Shown: positions 39,979-48,573 of the stretch, in pieces | Layout: each line of letters starts with the position of its first letter | How positions within the stretch are numbered: the first letter of the stretch is position 1 | Assembly: GCA_038203095.1 (NCBI GenBank) | Contig: JBBREH010000003.1 | Coordinates: 1-52,385, forward strand | From: PALSA-1336 sp038203095 | Lineage (GTDB): Bacteria; Patescibacteriota; Doudnabacteria; UBA920 | Direction: 5' to 3' | DNA: 52,385 bases | Position numbers and translations under genes: made by a program | Notes under the pieces: model-generated | What the model was told of the DNA's origin: nothing | Database searches by the model: none | Seen by the model: the letters and a program-made list of their open reading frames with translations, nothing else

Positions 39979-40112
39979 ATTTAAAACAAATCTTCAAGGA
40001 CATTTTAAAGGCCGCAGCCTTTCCATATTATATTGATCACCACTTTATAGAGGAAGAGAAAGATTCCGCGGATGCGAAAGAAAGTAAAACCATCAAAAGA
40101 CAACATTCCTAA
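39975..40112 (+). CDS. Small protein coupled to the MFS gene
   Basis: The 45-residue protein starts at ATG 39975, overlapping the transporter's stop (ATGA), a sign of translational coupling. Sequence MNLKQIFKDILKAAAFPYYI, then DHHFIEEEKDSADAKESKTI: an amphipathic N-terminal helix and a charged tail. It may be a transporter accessory peptide. Too short for a family call. Confidence 0.5.
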   Translation: MNLKQIFKDILKAAAFPYYIDHHFIEEEKDSADAKESKTIKRQHS

Positions 40113-40121
40113 CTGACATAA

Positions 40122-40156
40122 TAAAACCCCGCTCCTTGACGGAGCGGAATTTTATT
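40122..40156. terminator. Bidirectional terminator
   Basis: CCGCTCC-TTGAC-GGAGCGG with flanking AAAA and TTTTA. Separates the MFS unit from the Hsp20 gene. Confidence 0.88.
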
Positions 40157-40193
40157 ATATCACATTCACTTATCTCTTAGTGGCATTCTCTAA

Positions 40194-40760
40194 CTACATT
40201 CCCTTTACCTTAACCTTCTTTGTCTTAGCCTTTGCGGCCTTAGGAATAATTACTGTTAGGATGCCGTCTTTTAGGTCGGCTTCAATTTCTTCGCTGTCGA
40301 TGTCTACCGGAATTATTACGGAGCGGGAAAAATTTCCCCAGTAGCATTCCTGGTAAAAGTAATCGTCTTGAGCAATATTTTCTTCTTTTCTGCGAGCGCC
40401 TTTAATGGTAACCATATCGTTGGCTACGGTAATATCTATGTCTTCTGGGCGTACGCCAGCAATGGTAGATTTGATAATTACATTATCTTTTGTCTGATAC
40501 ATGTCTATATTTAGTTGGCCTTCAAAGTCGTTCATCCATTCCTCGTTACCTTCTTTTGTGATCGATTTTACGACTGGTTCCACAACCTCTTCCTCAATTT
40601 CAATTTCTTCCACAATCTCGTCCGGAGCCAATTCCTCCGCTTCCATTTCTTCTTCCTCCGCTTCCGGCGTGTATGAAACAGCTACCGGTTGCGGCGCTTC
40701 ATCAGTCACATTTCCTCCCATAATTTTCCCAAAAAATGATGTTTTCTCTTTCTTAGCCAT
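40194..40760 (-). CDS. Hsp20/alpha-crystallin small heat-shock protein
   Basis: The 188-residue protein has a long acidic, low-complexity N-terminus (about residues 30-70, runs of Glu, such as PEAEEEEMEAEELAPDEI) and a C-terminal alpha-crystallin domain (about 85-180): LNIDMYQTKDNVIIKSTIAG, VRPEDIDITVANDMVTIKG, then DDYFYQECYWGNFSRSVIIP and LKDGILTVIIPKA. This class holds unfolding proteins in an ATP-independent way. The very acidic N-terminal arm is longer than in typical members (about 140-150 residues) and may govern oligomerisation. Confidence 0.93.
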   Translation of the reverse strand: MAKKEKTSFFGKIMGGNVTDEAPQPVAVSYTPEAEEEEMEAEELAPDEIVEEIEIEEEVVEPVVKSITKEGNEEWMNDFEGQLNIDMYQTKDNVIIKSTIAGVRPEDIDITVANDMVTIKGARRKEENIAQDDYFYQECYWGNFSRSVIIPVDIDSEEIEADLKDGILTVIIPKAAKAKTKKVKVKGM

Positions 40761-40855
40761 ATATGTAAGTTTAATTGTGCCTGCCTGTTAGTATGCAGGT
40801 AGCTGTATGATAAACAATATAAGCAAAAGCGTCAAATGGCTTTGTTTGTTGAAGT

Positions 40856-41941
40856 TTATGTGTGAAGCAGTCCAAAAACTACTTTAGCGATTTGGGGTTT
40901 AATTGGTGCGATATTGTCCAGATTAGGGTTCAATTTCAACGAGGTTTTAAAATTTTTGCTCAATATTTCGTTGTTAATTTGGAGTTGTAAATTTTTTTCA
41001 GCCTGTAAAACAAATTTTTTAGAAAGTAGATATTTTAAGTTAAATTTTTCCTGTCCGGGCAGAGTATGGGTTATGATCATTGGCAGATTATACTGTAGGC
41101 CTTCGGCTATACTAAGTCCACCGGGTTTAGTTAAAAATAGGTCGGCGATGGCGTAGAGTTTTTGCATTGGCTGATAATAGCCTAATACTTTTACATTGGT
41201 ATCGGCAAAGTTTTTTGTTAGAGCGTCAAACAACTTTTTATTTTTGCCACACACGACTATTATTTTAATATGAATATTGTCCGACAGGGTTTTTAACAGC
41301 TCTTCATCAACCCCGGTACCTAAAGAGCCGCTGGAAACCAATACTATTTTTTGTTCGGGCGGTATTTCCAGGTTTTCCTTAACCGATGAAATGCTAATTT
41401 CAATTTTGGGTTTTAAAGTTATTCCACAAACAAATATTTTAGAAAGAGGTATGCCAAGGATGACCATCTGCTCCTTTTGTTCTTCTGTGTTTACCAAATA
41501 AAAATCCGCCTGGTCATATAACCAAAATTTATGCAAATGAAAATCGCTAAAAGCAACGCCAAACTTACCCGTGTACAATTGTTTATGTTTTAAATAGGCG
41601 ACCACGGCCGAGGCTGTGGTTTGTGTGGTAATAATCATGTCAGGCCGGAACTCTTTTATTAGAGAGTTAACAGCACCGAAATTGAAACCGGCTATAAAAA
41701 TCCTAAAAGGATAAACTAGGTAATATCCAAAATCATAAAGCCATTGCCAAAGAAAGGGTATGTATTTGTTAATTAGCTGGTGTAAGCTAACAATAATATG
41801 TTCAAACTTTCCAGTTTGGACTTGTCCAATATCGGCCAACTTAACTTTCGCCCCCGCCTCGCTTAAATAAAAGCCGATGTTCTCGGCAATGCTTTTGTGG
41901 CCCAGGCCAACGGAGGTGTAAAGGACGAGAATTTTTTTCAT
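40856..41941 (-). CDS. Glycosyltransferase, MGDG synthase/MurG-like (GT28)
   Basis: The 361-residue protein begins KKILVLYTSVGLGHKSIAEN, the first Rossmann domain of monogalactosyldiacylglycerol synthase-type enzymes, and has the nucleotide-sugar site ILSVSSGSLGTGVDEELL-like region (KIVLVSSGSLGTG) and LFLTKPGGLSIAEGLQYNLP near residue 270. Members transfer a sugar from UDP-sugar to a lipid at the inner membrane face. Acceptor and sugar are not predictable. It is the last gene of a six-gene minus-strand operon, one base after the cyclase gene. Confidence 0.85.
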   Translation of the reverse strand: MKKILVLYTSVGLGHKSIAENIGFYLSEAGAKVKLADIGQVQTGKFEHIIVSLHQLINKYIPFLWQWLYDFGYYLVYPFRIFIAGFNFGAVNSLIKEFRPDMIITTQTTASAVVAYLKHKQLYTGKFGVAFSDFHLHKFWLYDQADFYLVNTEEQKEQMVILGIPLSKIFVCGITLKPKIEISISSVKENLEIPPEQKIVLVSSGSLGTGVDEELLKTLSDNIHIKIIVVCGKNKKLFDALTKNFADTNVKVLGYYQPMQKLYAIADLFLTKPGGLSIAEGLQYNLPMIITHTLPGQEKFNLKYLLSKKFVLQAEKNLQLQINNEILSKNFKTSLKLNPNLDNIAPIKPQIAKVVFGLLHT

Positions 41942-41942
41942 A

Positions 41943-42563
41943 TTATTGTAAAATTTTTGCCACTACTCTGCACGGGGCGGCTTCGGCTTGGAATTTGGCG
42001 GGTAGAGCAATTACCTCAAAAGTTTGATTGCCAACGAGTTGGCCAAGATTAGTAAGGTTTTCAATAATCAGGATATCAGCCGAAAGTAAAATTTTGTGTG
42101 TGGGATATGGCGCGCGGTCGGGGCTAGGCGTGTCCATGCCGATTATGGAAATTCCGATGTCGGCCAGCTTTTTCGCAAAGGCCCCACTAATTTCCGGGTA
42201 GTTTAAATAGTAGCCTTCTTCTTCGAACTCCGTTGCCCAATCAAAATAAACTAAAACAATATCACCCTTTTTAATGTCAGCCTTTTCCAGTAAATCCACA
42301 TCGGCTGATGGTTTTCCGCGTGTGTCAATAATTACTCCCCTGCCAAAAAATTTTTCCGTCGGATATTCGTGTAAATACTTGCCGCCCAAAAGCATGTGTG
42401 CCGGCGCGTCGATATGTGTGCCCACGTGCATCCCGGTTTTTAGGTCATAATGTAAAACTCCGTCTTTAGCCACGTCTGAAACTTTTACCAGCTCTGCTGT
42501 CGGGTCGCCCGGAAACACAGGCATATTGCTGTTAAAAGTGTGAGTGAGATCAATGTATTTCAT
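41943..42563 (-). CDS. Cyclase-family metallohydrolase (kynurenine formamidase-like)
   Basis: The 206-residue protein has the metal-binding signature MHVGTHIDAPAHML near residue 45, and FFGRGVIIDTRG and LVYFDWATEF further on. The family includes kynurenine formamidase, isatin hydrolase and bacterial 'cyclases', all hydrolysing small amide or ring substrates. No tryptophan-degradation genes are nearby, so the substrate is open. It overlaps thrC by four bases (ATGA type). Confidence 0.87.
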   Translation of the reverse strand: MKYIDLTHTFNSNMPVFPGDPTAELVKVSDVAKDGVLHYDLKTGMHVGTHIDAPAHMLLGGKYLHEYPTEKFFGRGVIIDTRGKPSADVDLLEKADIKKGDIVLVYFDWATEFEEEGYYLNYPEISGAFAKKLADIGISIIGMDTPSPDRAPYPTHKILLSADILIIENLTNLGQLVGNQTFEVIALPAKFQAEAAPCRVVAKILQ

Positions 42564-43864
42564 AGTAATAACAAAGCCTGTTTAAGTTGTTCATAATTTA
42601 CCGCAATTTTAATGGCTTGCTTCTTTTTTTTCATAGCGCCTTGTAGTTGTTTGGGTAAAGGAATTTTTTTGTTAATCACCGGCTCAACTATCTCCTTAAA
42701 TTTGGCAGGATGTGCGGTGGAGAGAACTATTATTGGGTAACGGTCTTTGTCTGTTAATTGATATTGTAATGCTGCTTTTACTCCTACGGCAGTGTGGGGG
42801 TCTAAAATATAGCCATTCTTTTTATAAATTTGCCTGATGATATGTTTCGTGTCAGTGTCACTTATACTAATACCAATAATATCTTTTGTCATCTGCCGAT
42901 GGCTTTTGTGGTATATTTCCAGAATTCTGGCAAAATTGCTGGGGTTGCCTACGTCCATTGCGTTGGAAATAGTTTTTTTGGATTTTTTTGGCTCAAATTT
43001 TCCACTTTGTAAATATTTGGGCACAATGTTATTGCTGTTGGTTGCGGCAATAAATTTATGAATGGGCAGACCCATTTTTTTAGCCATTAATCCGGCAAAT
43101 AAATTGCCGAAGTTGCCGCTGGGAACAGCAAGTATTGGCGACCGGTTGTCGCCTTGTTTTTTAAGTTGTGCGTATGCCCAGAAATAATAAAACGATTGCG
43201 GCAAAAGTCGGCCAAAATTAATCGAGTTGGCGGAAGAAAATCGGATCTGGCGATTTAAATCAGCGTCACCTAAGACTTGTTTGGCCAGTTTTTGGCAATC
43301 ATCAAAACTGCCTTTAACCTCAATGGCTGTAATGTTATGGCCGTAAGTGGTGAGTTGTTTTTCCTGCAAGGGGCTGACTTTGCCGCTCGGGAATAAAATA
43401 AAAACTTTTATATTTGGTACTTTAAAAAAGCCGCTGGCGACTGCGCTGCCGGTGTCGCCGGAGGTGGCAACAATAATGTTTAACGGATTTTTATGGGCCT
43501 TTAAAAAATAGCTTAAAGACCTTGAAAGGAACCGCGCGCCAAAATCTTTAAACGCCATAGTGGGACCGTGGAAAAGCTCCAATAGGTATAAATTGTGATT
43601 CAATTTCTTTAGAGGCACAGGAAAAGTAAAAACGTCGTTGATAATGTTTTGTAACTGTTTTTCCGGAATGTCGGCGCTGTACTTTTTTGCCACAGAGAGC
43701 GCCAGCTGATTAAAATTTAATTTGTCAATATTTTTAAAAAACGCCGGCGGTAGAGACGGCCAGCTGTCCGGCATAAACAGGCCTCTATCGGGAGCCAGGC
43801 CTAAACACAGAGCATCCGACAAGCTAAAATTTTTGGATTTTTTATTAGTGCTATGAAATCGCAT
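42560..43864 (-). CDS. thrC: Threonine synthase
   Basis: The 434-residue PLP enzyme converts O-phosphohomoserine to threonine. Start taken at ATG 43864; a TTG at 43876 would add four residues. Motifs: FHSTNKKSKNFSLSDALCLG at the N-terminus, LLELFHGPTMAFKDFGARFL with the PLP-binding Lys near 110, IIVATSGDTGSAVASGFF, and the phosphate-binding LAVPSGNFGNL. The layout is the E. coli-like long class. It overlaps the upstream kinase gene by 14 bases, a strong sign of joint expression, and the kinase may supply its substrate. Confidence 0.93.
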   Translation of the reverse strand: MRFHSTNKKSKNFSLSDALCLGLAPDRGLFMPDSWPSLPPAFFKNIDKLNFNQLALSVAKKYSADIPEKQLQNIINDVFTFPVPLKKLNHNLYLLELFHGPTMAFKDFGARFLSRSLSYFLKAHKNPLNIIVATSGDTGSAVASGFFKVPNIKVFILFPSGKVSPLQEKQLTTYGHNITAIEVKGSFDDCQKLAKQVLGDADLNRQIRFSSANSINFGRLLPQSFYYFWAYAQLKKQGDNRSPILAVPSGNFGNLFAGLMAKKMGLPIHKFIAATNSNNIVPKYLQSGKFEPKKSKKTISNAMDVGNPSNFARILEIYHKSHRQMTKDIIGISISDTDTKHIIRQIYKKNGYILDPHTAVGVKAALQYQLTDKDRYPIIVLSTAHPAKFKEIVEPVINKKIPLPKQLQGAMKKKKQAIKIAVNYEQLKQALLLL

Positions 43865-44381
43865 ATTTAAGATCAAGACCTTTATAGATTAAACCATCAA
43901 TAACTTTTTTTGCCATTTCTTCCTTGCTTTGGTCGCCGGAGTTAAAAGTATAGTTGGCAAATTTTTCGTATAATACCGCCCTTTCTTCCATTAACTTTTT
44001 TAAGCCTTTTTCTTTAAGCCCAACAATCCCATTTTTGTAGAGCCTCTCCCCCATGCGTTTTTCAATAGTTTCAGGAACGGTTTTTAAATAAACAACCGTA
44101 GAATTTTGTTTGATTTTGTCCATGGCCAGGGGCGAATAAATCATACTGCCCGGCGGAGCAAAAACTAAACTTTCAAAATTAAGTTCTAAGGTTAACTTTT
44201 GTTCCAAAGCGGTAAGCGCATCTTCGCCGTTTTGCTTCATATAGTCGTCATGATGCATCCTTGTGGTTTTCATAATCAGTTTATCCAAATCCACAAATTT
44301 CCAGTTAAGCATTTCAGCAACCACTTTACCCACTGCCGATTTTCCTGCTCCTGCCATGCCAATAAATGTAATTCCGCGCAT
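43851..44381 (-). CDS. Shikimate kinase-fold kinase with altered substrate residues
   Basis: The 176-residue P-loop protein opens RGITFIGMAGAGKSAVGKVV (Walker A, GMAGAGKS) then FVDLDKLIMKTT, the DxD-type segment of shikimate kinase. In true shikimate kinase, GE.FR..E and a GGG loop bind shikimate; here they read GEDALTALEQ (Arg absent) and FAPPGSMIYS (no GGG). The late arginine segment ERAVLYEKFANYTF fits RxPLY. It is therefore a homologue with a changed acceptor site. It overlaps thrC, whose substrate is phosphohomoserine, so a homoserine-kinase role is an attractive but unproven idea. Confidence 0.7.
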   Translation of the reverse strand: MRGITFIGMAGAGKSAVGKVVAEMLNWKFVDLDKLIMKTTRMHHDDYMKQNGEDALTALEQKLTLELNFESLVFAPPGSMIYSPLAMDKIKQNSTVVYLKTVPETIEKRMGERLYKNGIVGLKEKGLKKLMEERAVLYEKFANYTFNSGDQSKEEMAKKVIDGLIYKGLDLKYAIS

Positions 44382-44385
44382 AAAT

Positions 44386-45711
44386 TTACAAATTAAGCGA
44401 ATTAACTATTTTATCAAACTTTTTATTGGAAAGTAGTTTTTTTGATAAAATTATTTGTCTTAAGGTTTGGCCACTGAGTACAGTTTCCTTAACGAGTTGG
44501 CTGACCGCGTCGTAGCCCAAAAGCGGGCTAAGCAAAGTTGCATAGGCCGTGGAATTTTCCAGCAGTTCGCGGCAGCGTTTTTTGTTGGCTTTAATGCCGG
44601 CTATACACCGGGTGGAAAATTGTAGTAGAAGTTCATCTGTCAATTTTAATGATTCAATTAAGCGGTCGGTAAGAATTGGTAGCATAACGTTTAATTCCAT
44701 TTGTGCTCCTTCGGCCGCGTGTTCAATGGTAAGATTGTTGCCGGAAACTAAAAAGTATAACTGGCTAACGGCTTCGCTTAGTACAGGATTTACTTTGCCC
44801 GGCATTATGGATGAGCCGGCCTGGAGTTCGGGCAATGCTATTTCTCCAATGCCGCCCCTGGGGCCGGCGCTTAGCCAGCGAATGTCATTGGAAATTTTAG
44901 ACAGATCAACGCAAAAAGCAGTTAAGCTTTGGGATAGAAATAACAGGTCTGTGCTGCTGCTGGTTTGTGCCATTAAGTTTTTAGCTGGTCTGACAGGTAG
45001 TTTGGTGACCTTTTGCAGCTCAGGGTAAAGTTTTTTTATATATTTCGGCGAAGCATTTACCGAGTTGCCAACGGCAGTACCTCCTAAATTTAAATCGCAA
45101 AGCGCTTCAACCGCATGGGCAATTCTGTCTTGTCCACGGGTAATATAAGCAGAGTAAGCAGTAAACTGCGAGCCTAAAGTAATTGGCACAGCATCTTGCA
45201 TATGCGTGCGGCCAAGTTTGTGAATGTCTTTAAATTCTTTTGCCTTTTTATCTAATGTAGATTTTAAAATATTTATGGTTAGCAATAATTTTTTTGTTTG
45301 GCGAATGGCGACAATTTTTAAAGCCGAGGGCATTACATCGTTTGTCGATGCCGACATATTTACGTGGTCGTTGGGGTGCACTATTAGTTTTTTGCTGGTT
45401 GATGATAATATTTCCGTAGCCCGATTAGCAACTACCTCATTTACGTTCATATGGTTAGACGTTCCGGCTCCGCCCTGAAACGCAGGCAGAATAAATTCGC
45501 CGTCTAATTTCCCCGTCAATATTTCATCACACGCCATTACTATGGCGCGTTTCCTTGGCTCGTCCAATTCCCCCGCCGCGGCATGAGCCAGGGCCGAAGC
45601 TTTCTTAATTTCCGCAATGGCATAAATAAACTCCTTTGGAGTTTTTCTAAAATCAAAAGGAAAATTTTTAATTGCTTTTTCGGTTTGTGCGCCCGAGTAT
45701 TTTTGAGGCAT
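44386..45711 (-). CDS. aspA: Aspartate ammonia-lyase (fumarase/aspartase superfamily)
   Basis: The 441-residue protein interconverts aspartate with fumarate and ammonia. Aspartase-like signatures: FQGGAGTSNHMNVNEVVANR (GGAGTS rather than fumarase TGSGT), DHVNMSASTNDVMPSALKIV and the superfamily signature GSSIMPGKVNPVLSEA. The N-terminus is shorter than in E. coli aspartase (478). Aspartase versus fumarase is decided mainly by the GGAGTS motif. It lies four bases after the MazG-like gene and four bases before the kinase gene, consistent with aspartate/threonine metabolism in one operon. Confidence 0.82.
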   Translation of the reverse strand: MPQKYSGAQTEKAIKNFPFDFRKTPKEFIYAIAEIKKASALAHAAAGELDEPRKRAIVMACDEILTGKLDGEFILPAFQGGAGTSNHMNVNEVVANRATEILSSTSKKLIVHPNDHVNMSASTNDVMPSALKIVAIRQTKKLLLTINILKSTLDKKAKEFKDIHKLGRTHMQDAVPITLGSQFTAYSAYITRGQDRIAHAVEALCDLNLGGTAVGNSVNASPKYIKKLYPELQKVTKLPVRPAKNLMAQTSSSTDLLFLSQSLTAFCVDLSKISNDIRWLSAGPRGGIGEIALPELQAGSSIMPGKVNPVLSEAVSQLYFLVSGNNLTIEHAAEGAQMELNVMLPILTDRLIESLKLTDELLLQFSTRCIAGIKANKKRCRELLENSTAYATLLSPLLGYDAVSQLVKETVLSGQTLRQIILSKKLLSNKKFDKIVNSLNL

Positions 45712-45715
45712 AAAA

Positions 45716-46072
45716 TTAATCCCTGCTTAGCATTAATATTCTTTTTTCAAACCCACTGTTTTTTTTGCGTTTTTCATTTTGTATGACCGCGATGTCTTCT
45801 ATGCTCCAGCCTTTAAGTTTTAAAATTGCGTAAATTATTTCAAAAATATCAGCCAGCTCTTCTTGAGTGTTGCCAACTTTAATGGAATGCCGTAATTCGT
45901 GAGCTTCTTCAATTAATTTTTGTAACAGATATTTTAAGAACTCATTGTCCGATGTTAATACGCGGGTTGGCACAATTTGGTTGTTTTGGTCTTTTATTAT
46001 TTGCGGAATATTATCCCGAACTAATTTTGGATATTCAGACTCGATGGGGAGATTGGTGGGCTTAAAATCCAT
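45716..46072 (-). CDS. MazG/phosphoribosyl-ATP pyrophosphohydrolase-like NTP pyrophosphatase
   Basis: The 118-residue all-alpha protein has PKLVRDNIPQIIKDQNNQIV then FLKYLLQKLIEEAHELRHSI and the EELADIFEIIYAILK helix; the EExxE and ExxD acidic groups bind magnesium in this superfamily. No his operon is present, so house-cleaning of non-canonical NTPs is more likely than histidine synthesis. It is the first gene of the six-gene operon and shares its 5' region with tRNA-Ser. Confidence 0.85.
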   Translation of the reverse strand: MDFKPTNLPIESEYPKLVRDNIPQIIKDQNNQIVPTRVLTSDNEFLKYLLQKLIEEAHELRHSIKVGNTQEELADIFEIIYAILKLKGWSIEDIAVIQNEKRKKNSGFEKRILMLSRD

Positions 46073-46135
46073 AAAAGGAAGGAATTTAATTCTATCCTAT
46101 TATAATGCTTTTTGTTATAATATGTAAGATCCTCC

Positions 46136-46225
46136 GGAGAGGTCGCATAGTGGTCTAGTGCGCTGGTTTCGAAAACCAGTAACCTCGTAAGGGGTTCGAG
46201 GGTTCGACTCCCTCCCTCTCCGCCA
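46136..46225 (+). tRNA. tRNA-Ser (anticodon CGA)
   Basis: Acceptor GGAGAGG/CCTCTCC, anticodon loop TTCGAAA, long variable arm (TAACCTCGTAAGGGGTT), T-arm GAGGG-TTCGACT-CCCTC, encoded CCA. Confidence 0.94.
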
Positions 46226-46226
46226 C

Positions 46227-46258
46227 AAAAAATCCACGCAGTCCGCGTGGATTTTTTA
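46227..46258. terminator. Terminator after tRNA-Ser
   Basis: AATCCACGC-AGTCC-GCGTGGATT followed by T5; A-tract on the other side serves rnhB. Confidence 0.92.
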
Positions 46259-46265
46259 TGTAATT

Positions 46266-46955
46266 TTAGATCAAATTTTGGCAAAAGCTTAGGCGATGGA
46301 TGGGGCTTAGACCGTTTTTGATTATCGCGGTACGATGGATGAGGGTGGCGTAGCCTTTGTGCCTGGTTAGTTCGTAGTTTGGGTACTGTTTGTCAAACTT
46401 CCGCATTAGCCCGTCGCGGTAGACTTTGGCGATAATAGATGCCGCGGCAATAGATAGGACTTTGTTGTCGCCGCCAATGATGGGTTCTTGCATTATTGAC
46501 AACCCGGGAATTTTGAATTTACCATCTACCGCAAGAAAAAGTTTGTCATTTTTTGTGGTGTAGTGCAGGCCCTCGACCTGCGTTTTTGCCGATGGCAGCC
46601 CGTGGGGCTGCACTACATCTGCCATCAGAGCTTCCCCCGCCTTCCGCATAGCCAGTAAACTTGCGTTATGAATATTTACAGCATCAATGTCTTGTGATGA
46701 AACTTCCGCAATGCTCCACAAGAAATATTTTTTAATAATTGTAGACAGTTGTTCGCGCTTGCTTGCTGTTAAAAGTTTGCTGTCTTTAACCTCTTTTAGA
46801 TTTGAGATTACAGATTTAAGATTAATGAATTCAGGTTTAAGAGTTACCGCCGCTGCCACAACCGGCCCGGCCAAGCATCCCCTGCCCACTTCATCGCAAC
46901 CGATTATATAAGAGTAGCCTTGTTTGATCTTTTGGTTTTCGTATTTAAAATTCAT
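46266..46955 (-). CDS. rnhB: Ribonuclease HII, with two repeat-derived insertions
   Basis: The 229-residue enzyme removes RNA from RNA-DNA hybrids and single ribonucleotides. Catalytic D21-E22 lie in IIGCDEVGRGCLAGPV, the third acid is in LFLAVDGKFKIPG, and the late SIIAKVYRDGLM segment is family-typical. Two extra stretches are encoded by repeats: FINLKSVISNLKE by a heptamer array (46791-46840), and VVQPHGLPSAKTQVEGLHYT by a palindromic repeat (46559-46617). Without them the length would be near the usual 190-200. All catalytic residues are intact, so the insertions are in surface loops and tolerated. Confidence 0.93.
   Translation of the reverse strand: MNFKYENQKIKQGYSYIIGCDEVGRGCLAGPVVAAAVTLKPEFINLKSVISNLKEVKDSKLLTASKREQLSTIIKKYFLWSIAEVSSQDIDAVNIHNASLLAMRKAGEALMADVVQPHGLPSAKTQVEGLHYTTKNDKLFLAVDGKFKIPGLSIMQEPIIGGDNKVLSIAAASIIAKVYRDGLMRKFDKQYPNYELTRHKGYATLIHRTAIIKNGLSPIHRLSFCQNLI
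46559..46617. repeat. Palindromic repeat inserted in frame in rnhB
   Basis: TGTAGTGCAG (46559-46568) and CTGCACTACA (46608-46617) arms with nested CCTGC/GCAG-type pairing, about 59 bp encoding about 20 residues. Same family as 37755, 48574 and 51323. Confidence 0.88.
46791..46840. repeat. Heptanucleotide repeat inside rnhB
   Basis: TTTAGAT-TTGAGAT-TACAGAT-TTAAGAT-type units, translated on the minus strand as NLKSVISNLKE. Confidence 0.7.
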
Positions 46956-47027
46956 TGTTCAATATCAAACAGTAATTTTTAATTGTGGTTTCACCGCCGA
47001 GACTGAACAAAAACAATGGAACACAAA

Positions 47028-47282
47028 TTAGCCGTATTTTAGCTTTAAGCCAATCATAGAAAGATTCATAATTAAAGTTAATGAACTCATTATGACAAGC
47101 GCGTAACTTCCCAAAGTAAATCCATACCAGACCCAAAGGCCTTGGCCAATAAGATTAATAATGCTCCACGAAATTGCTATGTCTTTTGTGGATTTGGTTT
47201 TCCAAGACTTTATAATTTGGGGCAAAACAGATATGGTTACAAACAGCCCAGCTACAAAACCAATAATTTCATTTGTTTGCAT
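47028..47282 (-). CDS. SemiSWEET sugar transporter
   Basis: The 84-residue protein has three transmembrane helices and the PQ-loop: IIGFVAGLFVTISVLPQIIK (Pro-Gln in helix 1), KSTKDIAISWSIINLIGQGL and a third helix SYALVIMSSLTLIMNLSMIG. Half-SWEET proteins work as dimers to move sugars such as sucrose or glucose down a gradient. Length is right for the family. It lies between ddl and rnhB on the minus strand with about 100-bp gaps on both sides. Confidence 0.92.
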   Translation of the reverse strand: MQTNEIIGFVAGLFVTISVLPQIIKSWKTKSTKDIAISWSIINLIGQGLWVWYGFTLGSYALVIMSSLTLIMNLSMIGLKLKYG

Positions 47283-47386
47283 AAGATTTTTTTAAATTTG
47301 GTATGATATTTTATAAATAAATAACAGATTTCTCACTCGGATGCACCTTTCGAAATAGGACTTAATTTGCTATGCAAAATTTATTT

Positions 47387-48562
47387 TTAAAGTTTCCCTG
47401 ATCCGAGTTTTCCTCCACTTAACTGTTTTAGCACGCTGGACTCAAAGGTAAAATTAATTTGTCTTTTGCTCTCGTATTTTTCCCGGGCAAATTTTATTAG
47501 CTCGGTTAACAGCTCGCCAAGCTCAAGTCCCGAAGCCTTCCATAAATGATGATATAAAGTGCCTGGCAAAGGGTTGACCTCATTGGCAAAAAATTCTTTA
47601 GTTTGTTTGTTGTATAAAAAATCTACCCGGGCAATGCCGCAACAGCCTAAAGCCTTGTATACTTGTTTGGCTGTTTCTTGAATGGCCTTTGTTGTAGTTT
47701 CATCAAGTCGCGCCGGGATAACTAAGTTATTGGTGGCCTTGCCGGTTTGCGCTCCACCATCGCTAATATATTTGTCGTCAAAATCGAATAAGTCATTTTT
47801 AAATACCGATTCCTGCAAGACCGAAGCGCGGAGGTCTTGGTTGCCGATAATGCAGCAGGTGACGTCCATTAAATTTTCCACCGCCTCTTCTATAATTACC
47901 TTGTCGTCATAATGCAAAGCAACTTCTATTTTTTGAACCAACTCCTTTTCGTTCTTTGCTTTTCCTATGCCAATAGACGAACCCAAGTGCACCGGTTTAA
48001 CAAACACCGGCATTTGCAAACTTTTGATTTTGGTTATGGCATAGGTGGAATTTTCGTCCCATTCCTGTTTGTTAAACACAATAAACTTTGTGGTAGGAAT
48101 GCCGGCATATTGCATAACAATTTTTGTCAGCGCTTTGTCCATTGCCACTGCGGAGGCAGGCACATTACAGCCGACATAGGGAATGCCCAGCATTTCAAAC
48201 ATTCCCTGAATAGTGCCGTCTTCGCCATAGGTACCGTGGAGCGCAGGGAAAGCAAGGTCAATTGCAATTGTTTTACCAATAAAGCCTTTGCGCCGAAAAA
48301 CCATTTTGCCTATTGATTCTTCCAAATCCAAATAGTATTCGTAAAACTTTTTTTCATCTTCAACTTTTTTATTTGGATCGGTAAATAATTTTAAATTGCC
48401 CAAGTCCTCCCCCAGCATCCACTTGCCGGTTTTGGTAATGTAAACCGGCGTAACTTGGTAGCCCAAGCCCTTAAGCCCGCCAATTATAAGTTGGGCGGTA
48501 ATTATGGAAATGTCATGCTCAGTGGAACCCGAGCCAAAAAATACGCCAATGTTTTTAGTCAT
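47387..48562 (-). CDS. ddl: D-alanine--D-alanine ligase
   Basis: The 391-residue ATP-grasp enzyme joins two D-Ala. It begins NIGVFFGSGSTEHDISIITA (Ddl N-terminal motif with Glu-His), has the ATP-grasp core KPVHLGSSIGIGKAKNEKEL, DVTCCIIGN, RVDFLYNKQTKEFFANEVNP for magnesium, and LPGTLYHHLWKASGLELGEL. Length is slightly above the E. coli 306, in line with the larger VanA/Ddl subgroup. It lies 67 bp downstream of alr, which makes its substrate, with a palindromic repeat between them. Confidence 0.94.
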   Translation of the reverse strand: MTKNIGVFFGSGSTEHDISIITAQLIIGGLKGLGYQVTPVYITKTGKWMLGEDLGNLKLFTDPNKKVEDEKKFYEYYLDLEESIGKMVFRRKGFIGKTIAIDLAFPALHGTYGEDGTIQGMFEMLGIPYVGCNVPASAVAMDKALTKIVMQYAGIPTTKFIVFNKQEWDENSTYAITKIKSLQMPVFVKPVHLGSSIGIGKAKNEKELVQKIEVALHYDDKVIIEEAVENLMDVTCCIIGNQDLRASVLQESVFKNDLFDFDDKYISDGGAQTGKATNNLVIPARLDETTTKAIQETAKQVYKALGCCGIARVDFLYNKQTKEFFANEVNPLPGTLYHHLWKASGLELGELLTELIKFAREKYESKRQINFTFESSVLKQLSGGKLGSGKL

Positions 48563-48573
48563 AATTATACTTG

